Below, piece after piece: positions 8,961 through 17,101 of a stretch of DNA of 64,000 nucleotides; positions within the stretch are counted from its first letter, which is position 1; each line of letters starts with the position of its first letter. Source of the stretch: Oscillospiraceae bacterium. Its GTDB lineage: Bacteria > Bacillota > Clostridia > Oscillospirales > Oscillospiraceae. Location of the stretch: the NCBI GenBank assembly GCA_022846095.1, contig AP025583.1, positions 2,108,001-2,172,000 on the forward strand, in the 5' to 3' direction. A program made the position numbers and the translations under genes. Below the pieces are notes generated by a model. The model was not told where the DNA came from. It made no database searches and worked only from the letters and a program-made list of their open reading frames with translations.

Positions 8961-8966
8961 ATTCCG

Positions 8967-10676
8967 TTATCTCACGTCGATTCCTGTAAAATAAAAGTGG
9001 AGTATCTCGTCGTAGGTAAAGCCCTGCTTGGCCATGGCGTTGGCCCCCCACTGGCTCATGCCCACGTTGTGGCCCTTGCCTGTGCCGGTGAAGGTGAAGC
9101 TGCTCCCCGTCACCCCGGCGGAGGCGGGGGGCGTCGTGGGGGCAGGGCTTCCCGCCGTCGTGCCCGACGGGTTGTAAAGCTCGGTGCCCGTGCCGGTGAT
9201 CACGTAGGCGTCGCCGCCGGGCAGCGGGGAGATGTTGCCCTGTCCGTCGATGGCGTAGGCCCCCGTCAGGTCGGTGACGCCGCCGGTTCCGCCCCCGCCG
9301 CCCGCGCCGCCCCCGGAGGTCGCCCCGCCGGAGGACACGGTGTAGCGGTTGGAGCTCAGGCCCAGGAAAATACGGGCGTTGTCCCCGGTGAAGGTGCGGT
9401 TGGAGCCGGAGGAATCCGTAAAGGTAAGCGACTTTACGTTTCCCAGCGCGGTGGACGTAATCTGCACGCTGACCACGCCGGTGTTGCCGTAGCCCTTGGC
9501 GTTGAGCTTGTCGGTCAGCTCCTGGGCGGTGAAGGTGTACGACCAGCTGTAGCCCTCAATCTTGTCGGCCACGGCGGCCTCGTAGGGGTCGGCCACCCCC
9601 GTCAGCCAGGGGGAGTTCTTCCCGCCCCAGACCACGCTGGCGTCCTCGGTGGCCCCGCCGTCGCAGGAGGAGTAGGAGGTCTCGGCCAGGGTGTCTCCGT
9701 ACCAGACATACAGGCCGTAGGTCTCGGCCGCCGCCTGGTCCGTGGTGGCGTTGGCGCTGGACACCCCCTGGTAGACCTGGCAGTCGGTGGTGTTGCAGAT
9801 GTCAAAGCCCTGCCCGGCGTGCTTGCTGGCCTGGATTTTGCTCATGGCGTAGGTGCGGGCGCACACGGCCTGGGCCTTGAGGGCCTCCAGGGGCCAGGAG
9901 TTGCCCATCTCGTAGGGCAGCACCCCCCGCACGTAGTCCTCCAGGGGGATGACGTTGGAGACGGTCAGGTTGCCGCCGGATACCCGCTGATACTGGAAGC
10001 CGCCGTGGTAGCGGTAGCCCGCGAACCAGGTCACTGGCTCCACGCCCCCGTCCAGCCCCGGCTGGACGCCCAGGGACTGGCTCCCGCCCCCGTCGAACTG
10101 GAAGAGGATCCGGCTGGTGCCCGTCTTGACCACCGAGACGGCGGAGCTTCCGGTCCCCGCCAGGCTCCCCCCCATAGCCGCCGCCGCGCTCTGGGCCTCC
10201 TCCTGGCTCAGGTAGGCCCCGGCGCGCACCTCGTAGGCCCCGTTCACCCAGGCCGGGAAGCCTCCGCTCACACCCGCCGCCGCGGCGCAGGCGCTCTCAA
10301 AGTCGGCGTAGGCGCCGGGCAGCGCCACGTGGTAGCAGCCCACCGCCACGTCGGAGGAAATCGCGTCCGAGTACCCGTTGCGCCCCTGATCGGAGAGGTA
10401 GCCGAACCAGACGTTCTGGGTCTTGACCACGGAAATCTGTGTCTCGGCGGTGTACCCCAGCTGCACGAAGGACATGTCCGTATCGTAATACCCCAGGCGG
10501 TACCCCGCCCCCTCCTCGTTCTGGAGGTTGGCCCCCGGCAGGGCGTTCCCGCCGAAGGCCAGCCCCACCCGGACGGTGGGGTTCACGCTCACGGCGGCCG
10601 CCCGGGCCGGGCCGGCGGGGGCCAGCAGGGCCGCTGCAAGGACAAGGCCCGCAAATTGCATAAATCTTTTCTTCAT
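8967..10676 (-). CDS. SpoIID/LytB domain protein, secreted
   Basis: The preferred start is the ATG at 10676 (MKKRFMQF), because GGAGCGG lies just before it; an in-frame ATG at 10688 has no ribosome site. A signal peptide ending near ARAAA is followed by a SPOR-like region (about 150-200), then the SpoIID core beginning VIPLEDYVRGVLPYEMGNSW with LEALKAQAVCARTYA. SpoIID proteins cleave denuded peptidoglycan strands as lytic transglycosylases; the Glu of PYEM corresponds to their catalytic residue. The usual C-terminal part (GHNVGMSQWGA) is split from the core by a glycine-rich linker and a short insert of about 100 residues. At about 569 residues it is longer than SpoIID of sporulation, so a general cell-wall role is as likely as engulfment. 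Confidence 0.88.
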   Translation of the reverse strand: MKKRFMQFAGLVLAAALLAPAGPARAAAVSVNPTVRVGLAFGGNALPGANLQNEEGAGYRLGYYDTDMSFVQLGYTAETQISVVKTQNVWFGYLSDQGRNGYSDAISSDVAVGCYHVALPGAYADFESACAAAAGVSGGFPAWVNGAYEVRAGAYLSQEEAQSAAAAMGGSLAGTGSSAVSVVKTGTSRILFQFDGGGSQSLGVQPGLDGGVEPVTWFAGYRYHGGFQYQRVSGGNLTVSNVIPLEDYVRGVLPYEMGNSWPLEALKAQAVCARTYAMSKIQASKHAGQGFDICNTTDCQVYQGVSSANATTDQAAAETYGLYVWYGDTLAETSYSSCDGGATEDASVVWGGKNSPWLTGVADPYEAAVADKIEGYSWSYTFTAQELTDKLNAKGYGNTGVVSVQITSTALGNVKSLTFTDSSGSNRTFTGDNARIFLGLSSNRYTVSSGGATSGGGAGGGGGTGGVTDLTGAYAIDGQGNISPLPGGDAYVITGTGTELYNPSGTTAGSPAPTTPPASAGVTGSSFTFTGTGKGHNVGMSQWGANAMAKQGFTYDEILHFYFTGIDVR

Positions 10677-10715
10677 ACTCCGCTCCATTTGGCGATCTTT
10701 ACGTATGTCCCGCGA

Positions 10716-10745
10716 TTGACACGGTAACTAAACCTATGGTACAAT
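10716..10745 (+). promoter_or_regulatory. Promoter of the asd-dapA-dapB operon
   Basis: Consensus TTGACA (10716-10721), an 18-nt spacer and TACAAT (10740-10745) lie just before the lysine riboswitch. Transcription should start near 10752. Confidence 0.8.
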
Positions 10746-10754
10746 TTTCAAAAT

Positions 10755-10932
10755 ATCAGATAGAGGTCGCGGTTTTTATCAGTAGCGGCGGTCAGGGCCC
10801 CGGGGCCCGGCGACCCGCCGCGAAAGGAAACGCCGCCGAAGGCGCTGCCTCCCCGGAGGGGGACGCGCTTGGTCGTCCGGGCGAAGAGCCCCTCGACTGT
10901 CGCCGCAGGGGAGCGGCGGAGCGCTGTCTGGT
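10755..10932 (+). promoter_or_regulatory. Lysine riboswitch
   Basis: The leader shows the conserved core of the lysine aptamer: AGATAGAGGTCGCGG at the 5' side, GAAAGGAAACGCCGCCGAAG in the middle, CTTGGTCG with the GGGCGAAGAGCCCC hairpin, and AGGGGAGCGGCGGAGCGCTG at the 3' side. The ends can pair (CAGA near 10757, TCTG near 10929) to form P1. A strong terminator follows at 10986. Bound lysine should favour termination and shut off asd, dapA and dapB. Confidence 0.88.
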
Positions 10933-10985
10933 TTTGCAATATGGTGTGCAGGGGCGCGCGTGACCGTCTTTGCCATTATAGTACA

Positions 10986-11021
10986 AAATCAGCAGTTCTG
11001 TAAACTGCTGATTTCTTTTTT
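10986..11021 (+). terminator. Expression-platform terminator of the lysine riboswitch
   Basis: AAATCAGCAGTT, a 4-nt loop and its complement are followed by CTTTTTT, an intrinsic terminator between the aptamer and asd. The stretch between aptamer and terminator (about 10933-10985) should hold the antiterminator strand; I could not assign it with confidence. Confidence 0.82.
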
Positions 11022-11098
11022 ACCCGGATTCCTTTTACCAGTCTCAAAGAGGCCTGTGACTGAATAGGATAAATCATGAACGATGGAGGTCATTGATT

Positions 11099-12184
11099 AT
11101 GGAAAAGTACAAGGTCGGCGTCATCGGCGGTACCGGTATGGTGGGCCAGCGCTTCGTCACCCTGATGGAAAACCACCCCTGGTTCCAGCTTACCGTCATC
11201 GCGGCCAGCGCCCGCAGCGCCGGCAAGACCTATGAGGAGGCCATCGGGCCCCGCTGGCATATGGACACTCCCATGCCCGAGGAGGCCAAGGGCCTCGTCG
11301 TCATGAACGCCGAGGCCGACGTGGCGCAGATTGCCGCCCAGGTGGACTTCGTATTCTCCGCCGTGGATATGAAGAAGGAGGACATACAGGCCCTGGAGGA
11401 GGAGTACGCCCGCCACGAGTGCCCCGTGGTCTCCAACAACAGCGCCCACCGCTGGACCCCCGACGTGCCCATGGTGGTGCCGGAGATCAACCCCGGACAC
11501 CTCAAGGTCCTGGAGTCCCAGCGAAAGCGGTTGGGGGCGAAGCGCGGGTTCATCGCCGTCAAGTCCAACTGCTCCCTCCAGAGCTATGTCCCCGCCCTGA
11601 CCCCCCTGCTCGGCTTCGGCCTGGAGAAGGTGCTGGTGTGCACCTACCAGGCGATCTCCGGCGCTGGCAAGACCTTTGCCACCTGGCCGGAGATGGTGGA
11701 CAACGTGATCCCCTACATCGGCGGCGAGGAGGAGAAGAGCGAGCAGGAGCCCCTGAAGCTGTGGGGCCGGGTGGAAAACGGCGTGATCGTCAACGCCCAG
11801 TCCCCCTCCATCACCGCCCAGTGCCTGCGCGTGCCCGCCTCCAACGGCCATATGGCGGCCGTGTTCGCCACCTTCGAGAAAAAGCCGTCCATGGACGAGA
11901 TCAAGGATATTTGGGCAAATTACAGGGGCCGCGCCCAGGAGCTGGCCCTGCCCACCGCCCCCAAGCAGTTCCTGCACTATTTTGAGGAGCCCGACAGGCC
12001 CCAGACCCGGCTGGACCGGGAGCTGGAGCGCGGCATGGCCGTGTCCATCGGGCGCCTGCGTCCCGACACGCAGTACGACTACAAGTTTGTCTGCCTGTCC
12101 CACAATACCCTCCGCGGCGCGGCCGGCGGCGCGGTCCTTCTTGCGGAGCTTCTGTGCGCGGAGGGCTACATAAACAGGAGGTAA
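11099..12184 (+). CDS. asd: Aspartate-semialdehyde dehydrogenase (archaeal/fungal type)
   Basis: The enzyme reduces aspartyl phosphate to aspartate semialdehyde, the entry to the lysine/diaminopimelate and threonine-methionine branches. The ATG at 11099 is 8 nt after GGAGGT; a TTG at 11093 is too close. The N-terminal nucleotide loop is VIGGTGMVGQRFV, the active cysteine is in KSNCSLQSYVPAL, and the substrate arginine and histidine segments lie near GHMAAVFATF. The sequence matches the archaeal/fungal class rather than the usual E. coli-type Asd. It is first in a lysine-riboswitch operon, directly before dapA. Confidence 0.93.
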   Translation: MEKYKVGVIGGTGMVGQRFVTLMENHPWFQLTVIAASARSAGKTYEEAIGPRWHMDTPMPEEAKGLVVMNAEADVAQIAAQVDFVFSAVDMKKEDIQALEEEYARHECPVVSNNSAHRWTPDVPMVVPEINPGHLKVLESQRKRLGAKRGFIAVKSNCSLQSYVPALTPLLGFGLEKVLVCTYQAISGAGKTFATWPEMVDNVIPYIGGEEEKSEQEPLKLWGRVENGVIVNAQSPSITAQCLRVPASNGHMAAVFATFEKKPSMDEIKDIWANYRGRAQELALPTAPKQFLHYFEEPDRPQTRLDRELERGMAVSIGRLRPDTQYDYKFVCLSHNTLRGAAGGAVLLAELLCAEGYINRR

Positions 12185-12187
12185 TTT

Positions 12188-13081
12188 ATGAGACAACCCG
12201 TATTCACCGGAGCCTGCCCCGCCATCGTCACCCCCTTCGAGGAGACCGGCGCCATCCATTACGACGCCTTCGGCAGGCTGATCGACACGCTGATTGACCG
12301 CGGCGTGGACGCCATCTGCGTCTGCGGCACCACAGGCGAGAGCGCCACCATGAGCATCCGCGAGCATATCGCCGCCGTGGAGTACTGCGTGAAGCGAGTG
12401 AATCATCGGGTGAAGGTAATCGCCGGCGCGGGCAGCAACGACACCTCCGCCGCCGTCTATCTCTCCCAGCACGCCCAGGATTCCGGGGCCGACGCGCTGC
12501 TGCACGTCACCCCCTACTACAATAAGGCCACCCAGAAGGGGCTGATCAAGCACTACGAGTACATCGCCGACCGGGTGGAGCTGCCCATCATCCTCTACAA
12601 CGTCCCCTCCCGCACGGGGGTGTCCTTCACCGCCGAGACCTACCAGATCCTCGCCCAAAACCCCAAGATCAACGGCGTGAAGGAGGCCAGTGGCAATTTC
12701 TCCCTGCTGGCCCACACCCGCTACCTGTGCGGGGACGACTTCTACATCTGGTCGGGCAACGACGACCAGGTGGTGCCCATGATGAGCCTGGGGGCCAAGG
12801 GGGTCATCTCGGTTGCGGCCAACATCGTGCCCGAGGTCGTGGTGGACATGAGCCACAAGTGCCTGGCGGGGGACTTCGCCGGGGCCGCCAAGACCCAGAT
12901 TGAATATATGGACTTTATCGACGCCCTCTTCATCGAGGTCAACCCCATCCCCATCAAGGAGGCCATGGCCATGGCCGGGTACGAGGTGGGCCCCCTGCGC
13001 CTGCCCCTGTGCGAGATGACCGACGCCCACCGGGCGGTGCTCCGCGCCGCCATGGTGCGCCAGGGCCTGCTGGACGCCTGA
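12188..13081 (+). CDS. dapA: 4-hydroxy-tetrahydrodipicolinate synthase DapA
   Basis: DapA condenses pyruvate with aspartate semialdehyde, the first committed step to diaminopimelate and lysine. The 297-residue TIM barrel has the family signatures CGTTGESATMS, YYNKATQKGLIKHY, YNVPSRTG and the Schiff-base lysine in GVKEASGN. AGGAGG precedes the ATG. It starts 3 nt after asd and ends 1 nt before the first possible dapB start, so the three genes form one transcript. In a spore former the product also supplies dipicolinate. Confidence 0.96.
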   Translation: MRQPVFTGACPAIVTPFEETGAIHYDAFGRLIDTLIDRGVDAICVCGTTGESATMSIREHIAAVEYCVKRVNHRVKVIAGAGSNDTSAAVYLSQHAQDSGADALLHVTPYYNKATQKGLIKHYEYIADRVELPIILYNVPSRTGVSFTAETYQILAQNPKINGVKEASGNFSLLAHTRYLCGDDFYIWSGNDDQVVPMMSLGAKGVISVAANIVPEVVVDMSHKCLAGDFAGAAKTQIEYMDFIDALFIEVNPIPIKEAMAMAGYEVGPLRLPLCEMTDAHRAVLRAAMVRQGLLDA

Positions 13082-13103
13082 CGTGCGAAAGGATGTGGAA
13101 CAG

Positions 13104-13862
13104 GTGAAGGTGCTGCTGAGCGGCTGCAACGGCCGCATGGGCCGGGCGGTGGCGGAGATCTGCGCCGGGACGCCCGGCGTGGAGGTGGCCGCGGGCTTTG
13201 ACCTGCTGGGGGCGGGGGACCGGGATTTCCCGGTGTTCTCCTCCCCTGCCGGCTACGGCGGCCCCGGCGACGTGGTGGTGGACTTCTCCTCCCCCGCCGC
13301 CCTGGAGACCCTTCTGGACTTTGGCCGCGCCCGCCGCATCCCCCTGGTGCTGGCCACCACCGGCTACTCCGCCGGGCAGCTGGAGCAGATCGAGACCGCG
13401 GCGGCACAAATCCCCATCTTTCGTTCCGGGAACATGTCCCTGGGGGTGAACGTGCTGCTGGAGCTGGTGCGCCGGGCCGCAGCCGCGCTGGGCGAAGGCT
13501 ATGACATCGAGATCGTGGAGCGCCACCACAGCCGCAAGGTGGACGCCCCCAGCGGCACCGCCCTCATGCTGGCCGACGCGGCGGCCTCCTCCCTGCCCTA
13601 CGAGCCGGAGTACGTCTATGAGCGGCAGAGCGTGCGCAGGCCCAGGGACGCCCGGGAGATCGGCATCTCCTCCGTCCGGGGCGGCGGCATCGTGGGGGAC
13701 CACGAGGTCATTTTCGCCGGGCGGGACGAGGTCATCGAGATCCGCCACTCGGCCCTGAGCCGGGAGGTATTCGCCTCCGGGGCCATCCAGGCCGCCCGCT
13801 TTCTGGCGGGGGTGGAGGCGCCGGGGCTCTACTCCATGGCGGATCTGGTGGCGGCGCGGTAA
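13104..13862 (+). CDS. dapB: 4-hydroxy-tetrahydrodipicolinate reductase DapB
   Basis: DapB reduces the DapA product to tetrahydrodipicolinate with NAD(P)H. The nucleotide loop is LLSGCNGRMGRAV, the catalytic block HHSRKVDAPSGTA, and the C-terminal part VRGGGIVGDHEV. I prefer the GTG at 13104 (product starting KVLLSGCNGRMG, the usual DapB N-terminus, with AAAGGA 10 nt before). A GTG at 13083, directly after the dapA stop, would add seven residues. No dapL, dapD or lysA follows; those steps must be encoded elsewhere. Confidence 0.94.
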   Translation: MKVLLSGCNGRMGRAVAEICAGTPGVEVAAGFDLLGAGDRDFPVFSSPAGYGGPGDVVVDFSSPAALETLLDFGRARRIPLVLATTGYSAGQLEQIETAAAQIPIFRSGNMSLGVNVLLELVRRAAAALGEGYDIEIVERHHSRKVDAPSGTALMLADAAASSLPYEPEYVYERQSVRRPRDAREIGISSVRGGGIVGDHEVIFAGRDEVIEIRHSALSREVFASGAIQAARFLAGVEAPGLYSMADLVAAR

Positions 13863-13875
13863 TTCATTTATAAAA

Positions 13876-13909
13876 ACCGGGGAGCGGCGCATAGCCGCTC
13901 CCCGGTCTT
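13876..13909 (+). terminator. Terminator after dapB
   Basis: The stem CCGGGGAGCGGC / GCCGCTCCCCGG with a 5-nt loop is followed by TCTTT. It separates the dap operon from the convergent gene that ends at 13913 and may serve both strands. Confidence 0.8.
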
Positions 13910-13912
13910 TCG

Positions 13913-15001
13913 TTATTCCCCCGCCACGCCCTTGCGGACGTTGACGATAAAGTCCTGTACGTTGGTGACGATGGTGCGCACCGACAGGCTGCCCCGGTCC
14001 CGCAGCTTGTTGACCGCGAACTCGGATATGTCAATCGAGTAGAAGTACACCGGCCGCACCGCGCCGTCCGCCAGGCGGTAGGACGGGGTCATGTTCCCCG
14101 TGGCCACGGTGTGCAGCGTGGAGGCCATGCAGATCACCGTCGTGGCCTCCCGCACCAGGGCGCGCATGGCGTCCTGCCCCTCGTACACGTTGCCGTAGAC
14201 CTCGGGCAGAGGCCCGTCGTCCCGCACCGAGCCCACCAGCACGTAGGGCACGGCGTGCTTCACGCACTCGTAGATGATGCCGTCGTGCACCTTGCCCCCC
14301 GCCACGAAGGCGGCGGTGGAGCCGCAGGCGCGCACGGCGTTAAGGGTGTCGATATGGTGGTAGTGGCCGTTGGGGTGGCTGCGCTGGGTGTAGATGTCCT
14401 GGCCCAGGGCGGTACGCAGGTACCCCGCCTCCAGGTCGTGGGTGGCCAGGGCGTTGCCCGCCAGCAGGCCGTGAACATACCCGGCGCGCACCAGGGCGGC
14501 AAAGGCGTCCCGGGAGTCGTGGTCGAAGGCGCAGGCCGGGCCCATGACCCAGAGGATCTTTCCGTGCGCCTTCTCGTAGCGCAGCAGGTCGTAAATGGAG
14601 TCGTAGTCCATGGAGTAGGCTGTCTCCCGGGAGCGGCCCTGGCGGAAGGCGAAGGCCTCCCGCCCAGCCTCGTCCTGCTCAAACCCGTCGGGGTAGACGA
14701 GGATCCCCTCGCTGCCGTCCTCCGTGCGGCCCATGACCACCGGGTCCCCAGCCTTCAGGTTTCGGAACTCCACCACGGAAATTTTCCCGCCCTTCCAGAC
14801 CGCCACGCAGTCCATCCGGCTCTCCTCCGCCAGGCGCCACGCGCCCTCCAGGTGGAAATACTCCGGGAAAATGCTGGTGGCGTGGTAGCCCTCGGGGGCC
14901 ACGCCGTCCATGGGCGCGGGCAGGGTGCGGGCCTCAGGGGCGGCGGCCAGGCGGGGGGCGGAAAAATCAGGGGCGCGGTAGGCGGGCAGAACAAAGCTCA
15001 T
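13913..15001 (-). CDS. LOR/SDH bifunctional-enzyme conserved domain protein (TIGR00300-like; possible ornithine cyclodeaminase)
   Basis: The start at 15001 (MSFVLPAYRAP) follows AGGAGG by 7 nt; the upstream in-frame start lacks a site. The 362-residue protein has the segment GLLAGNALATHDLEAGYL and SHPNGHYHHIDTLNAV, which I recognise from the conserved domain linked to lysine-ketoglutarate reductase/saccharopine dehydrogenase fusions. Stand-alone and fused members in archaea and cyanobacteria (AgrE/ArgZ) act as ornithine cyclodeaminases that make proline and ammonia. That activity is known for the family but not shown for this subgroup. It is monocistronic and converges on dapB. A proline source would suit an amino-acid fermenter, but that link is inferred. 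Confidence 0.65.
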   Translation of the reverse strand: MSFVLPAYRAPDFSAPRLAAAPEARTLPAPMDGVAPEGYHATSIFPEYFHLEGAWRLAEESRMDCVAVWKGGKISVVEFRNLKAGDPVVMGRTEDGSEGILVYPDGFEQDEAGREAFAFRQGRSRETAYSMDYDSIYDLLRYEKAHGKILWVMGPACAFDHDSRDAFAALVRAGYVHGLLAGNALATHDLEAGYLRTALGQDIYTQRSHPNGHYHHIDTLNAVRACGSTAAFVAGGKVHDGIIYECVKHAVPYVLVGSVRDDGPLPEVYGNVYEGQDAMRALVREATTVICMASTLHTVATGNMTPSYRLADGAVRPVYFYSIDISEFAVNKLRDRGSLSVRTIVTNVQDFIVNVRKGVAGE

Positions 15002-15100
15002 GGGACAACCTCCTGTATTTACGATAATCAACGCTTCAAGTATAGCACGAAGGCGGGGGACAGTAAAGCGCTGTCGGGGGCTTACCGCACGGTAACCGCC

Positions 15101-15129
15101 TTGTATCCGGCCCCCCTTCTGTGTATAAT
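15101..15129 (+). promoter_or_regulatory. Promoter of the AEC transporter gene
   Basis: TTGTAT (15101-15106), 17 nt, TATAAT (15124-15129). It fires divergently from the LOR/SDH gene. Confidence 0.7.
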
Positions 15130-15162
15130 GGTGTCATTGCCTTTGAGAGGAGCCGTTCCCCC

Positions 15163-16119
15163 ATGAATCAAGTGCTGGAAAACCTAATCTACTGCCTGAA
15201 CGCCACCATCCCCGTCTTTCTGCTGATGCTGCTGGGGGTGGCCTTCTGCAGGTGGGGCTTCATCGACGACGCCTTTGCCGACAAGCTCAACAGCTTCGTC
15301 TTTAAAATCGGCCTGCCCGTCATGCTCTTCAAGGATCTGATCGGCTCCGACTTCTTCGCGGTATGGGACGGGGGCTTCGTCCTCTTCTGCTTCCTGTCCA
15401 GCCTGGCCTCCATCCTGATTATGGCCCTGGCCAGCCTGGGCCTGAAGGACAAGTCCCTCCGGGGCGAGTTCATCCAGGGCGGCTACCGCAGCAGCATCGC
15501 CCTGCTGGGCATGGCCTTTCTGGAGAATATCTACGGCAACTCGGGCGCAGTCTCCCTGGTCATCATCGGCGCGGTGCCGCTGTACAACGTGGCCGCCGTG
15601 CTGCTCCTCTCCCTCACCGGCCCCGGCCGGGGCGGCCTGGACGGCGGGGCCCTGCGCAGGAGCCTGAAGGGGGTGGCGACCAACCCCCTCATTATTGCCA
15701 TCGTCCTGGGGATGCTCTGGTCCCTGCTGCACATCCCCCAGCCCGCCATCTTTCAAAAGACGGTCAACAGCCTCTCCGCCACCGCCACCCCCCTGGGCCT
15801 GATGGCCCTGGGCGCGTCCTTCGACCTGAAAAAGGCCCTGGGCCGCTGGAAGCCCTCCCTGGCGGCCACCTTCTTCAAGCTGGTGGCCTTCGCGGCCTGC
15901 TTCCTCCCCGCCGCCGTGGCCCTGGGCTACCGGTCAGACAAGCTGGTGGCCCTGCTGGCCATGCTGGCCAGCCCCGCCACCGTAAGCGGCTTCGTCATGG
16001 CCCGCAGCATGGGGCACGAGGGCAACCTCTCCTCCAGCGTCATCATGCTCACTACCTTTTTAAGCGCGTTCACCCTCACCGCGTGGCTCTACCTGGTCAA
16101 GTCGCTGGGGCTCATCTAA
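15163..16119 (+). CDS. AEC-family transporter (auxin efflux carrier type)
   Basis: The 318-residue membrane protein starts MNQVLENLIYCLNATIPVFLL, with GAGAGGAG about 10 nt upstream. It has about ten hydrophobic spans split by a central loop (GPGRGGLDGGALRRSLKG), and the repeated NPL/MLGV segments typical of AEC carriers. Bacterial members export or exchange dicarboxylates such as malate, or amino-acid-related acids; the substrate here cannot be told. It is transcribed alone between a clear promoter and terminator. Confidence 0.88.
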   Translation: MNQVLENLIYCLNATIPVFLLMLLGVAFCRWGFIDDAFADKLNSFVFKIGLPVMLFKDLIGSDFFAVWDGGFVLFCFLSSLASILIMALASLGLKDKSLRGEFIQGGYRSSIALLGMAFLENIYGNSGAVSLVIIGAVPLYNVAAVLLLSLTGPGRGGLDGGALRRSLKGVATNPLIIAIVLGMLWSLLHIPQPAIFQKTVNSLSATATPLGLMALGASFDLKKALGRWKPSLAATFFKLVAFAACFLPAAVALGYRSDKLVALLAMLASPATVSGFVMARSMGHEGNLSSSVIMLTTFLSAFTLTAWLYLVKSLGLI

Positions 16120-16124
16120 AATAC

Positions 16125-16158
16125 GGGCGCAAGGGAATTCCCTTGCGCCCATCGTTTT
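16125..16158 (+). terminator. Terminator after the AEC gene
   Basis: GGGCGCAAGGG, an AATT loop and the complement are followed by ATCGTTTT. Confidence 0.75.
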
Positions 16159-16238
16159 ACGGAAAATCAATCGAAAACGGTCTGCCGATAAAAAATATAC
16201 CCCCGCCCGGCACAGTATGAAAGCCCCCGCCAGGGAGA

Positions 16239-16254
16239 TACTGTTAACACAGTA
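16239..16254 (+). promoter_or_regulatory. Perfect palindrome TACTGTTAACACAGTA upstream of sigG
   Basis: This inverted repeat (half site TACTGT, 4-nt centre) ends 21 nt before the sigG start. A further ACAGTA lies at 16212-16217 within CACAGTATG, which resembles the -10 of sigma-F/G promoters (CATnnTA with one mismatch), though a good -35 at the right distance is not evident. It may be an operator or part of the forespore promoter. Confidence 0.35.
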
Positions 16255-16275
16255 AATCTCACAGGGGGTACGTCA

Positions 16276-17046
16276 ATGCAGGGCAAGGTGGAGATCTGCG
16301 GGGTAAACACGGCCAAGCTCAAGGTGCTCAAAAACGACGAGACGGTGGCGCTCTTAAAACGCACCAAGCAGGGGGACATGGACGCGCGGGAACAGCTCAT
16401 CGCGGGCAATCTGCGCCTGGTGCTCTCGGTCATCCAGAAGTTCACGAATCGGGGCGAGAACGTGGACGATCTGTTCCAGGTGGGCTGCATCGGCCTTATC
16501 AAGGCCATTGACAATTTCAACCTGGATTTGGACGTGCGCTTCTCCACCTACGGCGTGCCCATGATCATCGGGGAGATCCGCCGCTACCTGCGGGACAACA
16601 GCTCCCTGCGGGTCTCCCGCTCCATGCGGGACACGGCCTACAAGGTCCTCCAGGCCAAAGAAAAGTTCATGTCCGAGCACCAGAAGGAGCCCACCATCGA
16701 GGAGATCGCCAAAATCCTGGAGATTAAGCGGGAGGACGTGGTCTTTGCCCTGGACGCCATCAGCGACCCGGTGAGCCTCTACGAGCCGGTCTACTCCGAC
16801 GGCGGCGACACCATCTGCGTCATGGACCAGGTGAAGGACTCCAAGAACACCGACGAGAGCTGGCTGGAGCACATCGCCCTCAAGGAGGCCATCTCCCGCC
16901 TGTCCGAGCGGGAGCGGCACATCCTCAACCTGCGCTTCTTCGAGGGGCGCACCCAGATGGAGGTCTCCGCCGAGGTGGGCATCTCCCAGGCCCAGGTCTC
17001 CCGGCTGGAGAAAAACGCCATCAGCCAAATCAAAAAGAACCTCTGA
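16276..17046 (+). CDS. sigG: Late forespore sigma factor SigG
   Basis: SigG directs transcription in the forespore after engulfment. The 256-residue protein opens KVEICGVNTAKLKVL, the SigG-type N-terminus, followed by region 2 (NLRLVLSVIQKFTNRGENVDDLFQ, RFSTYGVPMIIGEIRRYLRD), region 3 (EPTIEEIAKILEIKREDVV) and region 4 (LSERERHILNLRFFEGRTQMEVS, then SQAQVSRLEKNAI). The start ATG follows CAGGGGG. In Bacillus and many Clostridia sigG directly follows spoIIGA-sigE on the same strand; here it faces them, with a serine dehydratase-like gene between. Confidence 0.95.
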   Translation: MQGKVEICGVNTAKLKVLKNDETVALLKRTKQGDMDAREQLIAGNLRLVLSVIQKFTNRGENVDDLFQVGCIGLIKAIDNFNLDLDVRFSTYGVPMIIGEIRRYLRDNSSLRVSRSMRDTAYKVLQAKEKFMSEHQKEPTIEEIAKILEIKREDVVFALDAISDPVSLYEPVYSDGGDTICVMDQVKDSKNTDESWLEHIALKEAISRLSERERHILNLRFFEGRTQMEVSAEVGISQAQVSRLEKNAISQIKKNL

Positions 17047-17049
17047 AGG

Positions 17050-17101
17050 GCCGCCGCAAGGCGGCTTTACATATATCCGCGGCCGGTTACGGCCGCTTTT
17101 T
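17050..17101 (+). terminator. Tandem hairpins after sigG
   Basis: GCCGCC-GCAA-GGCGGC-TTTA (17050-17068) is followed by GCGGCCG-GTTA-CGGCCGC-TTTTT (17079-17101). The second, stronger one overlaps the end of the convergent serine dehydratase-like gene. Confidence 0.7.

Noticed and set aside
7911-10727. 938-codon open frame on the + strand antisense to queA and the SpoIID-like gene
   Set aside because: It is a mirror frame caused by high GC at third positions; its product is Gly/Ala/Val/His-rich, has no domain, and the minus-strand genes are clear.
11090-13138. 682-codon minus-strand frame across asd and dapA
   Set aside because: Shadow of two recognised genes; low-complexity product and no ribosome site.
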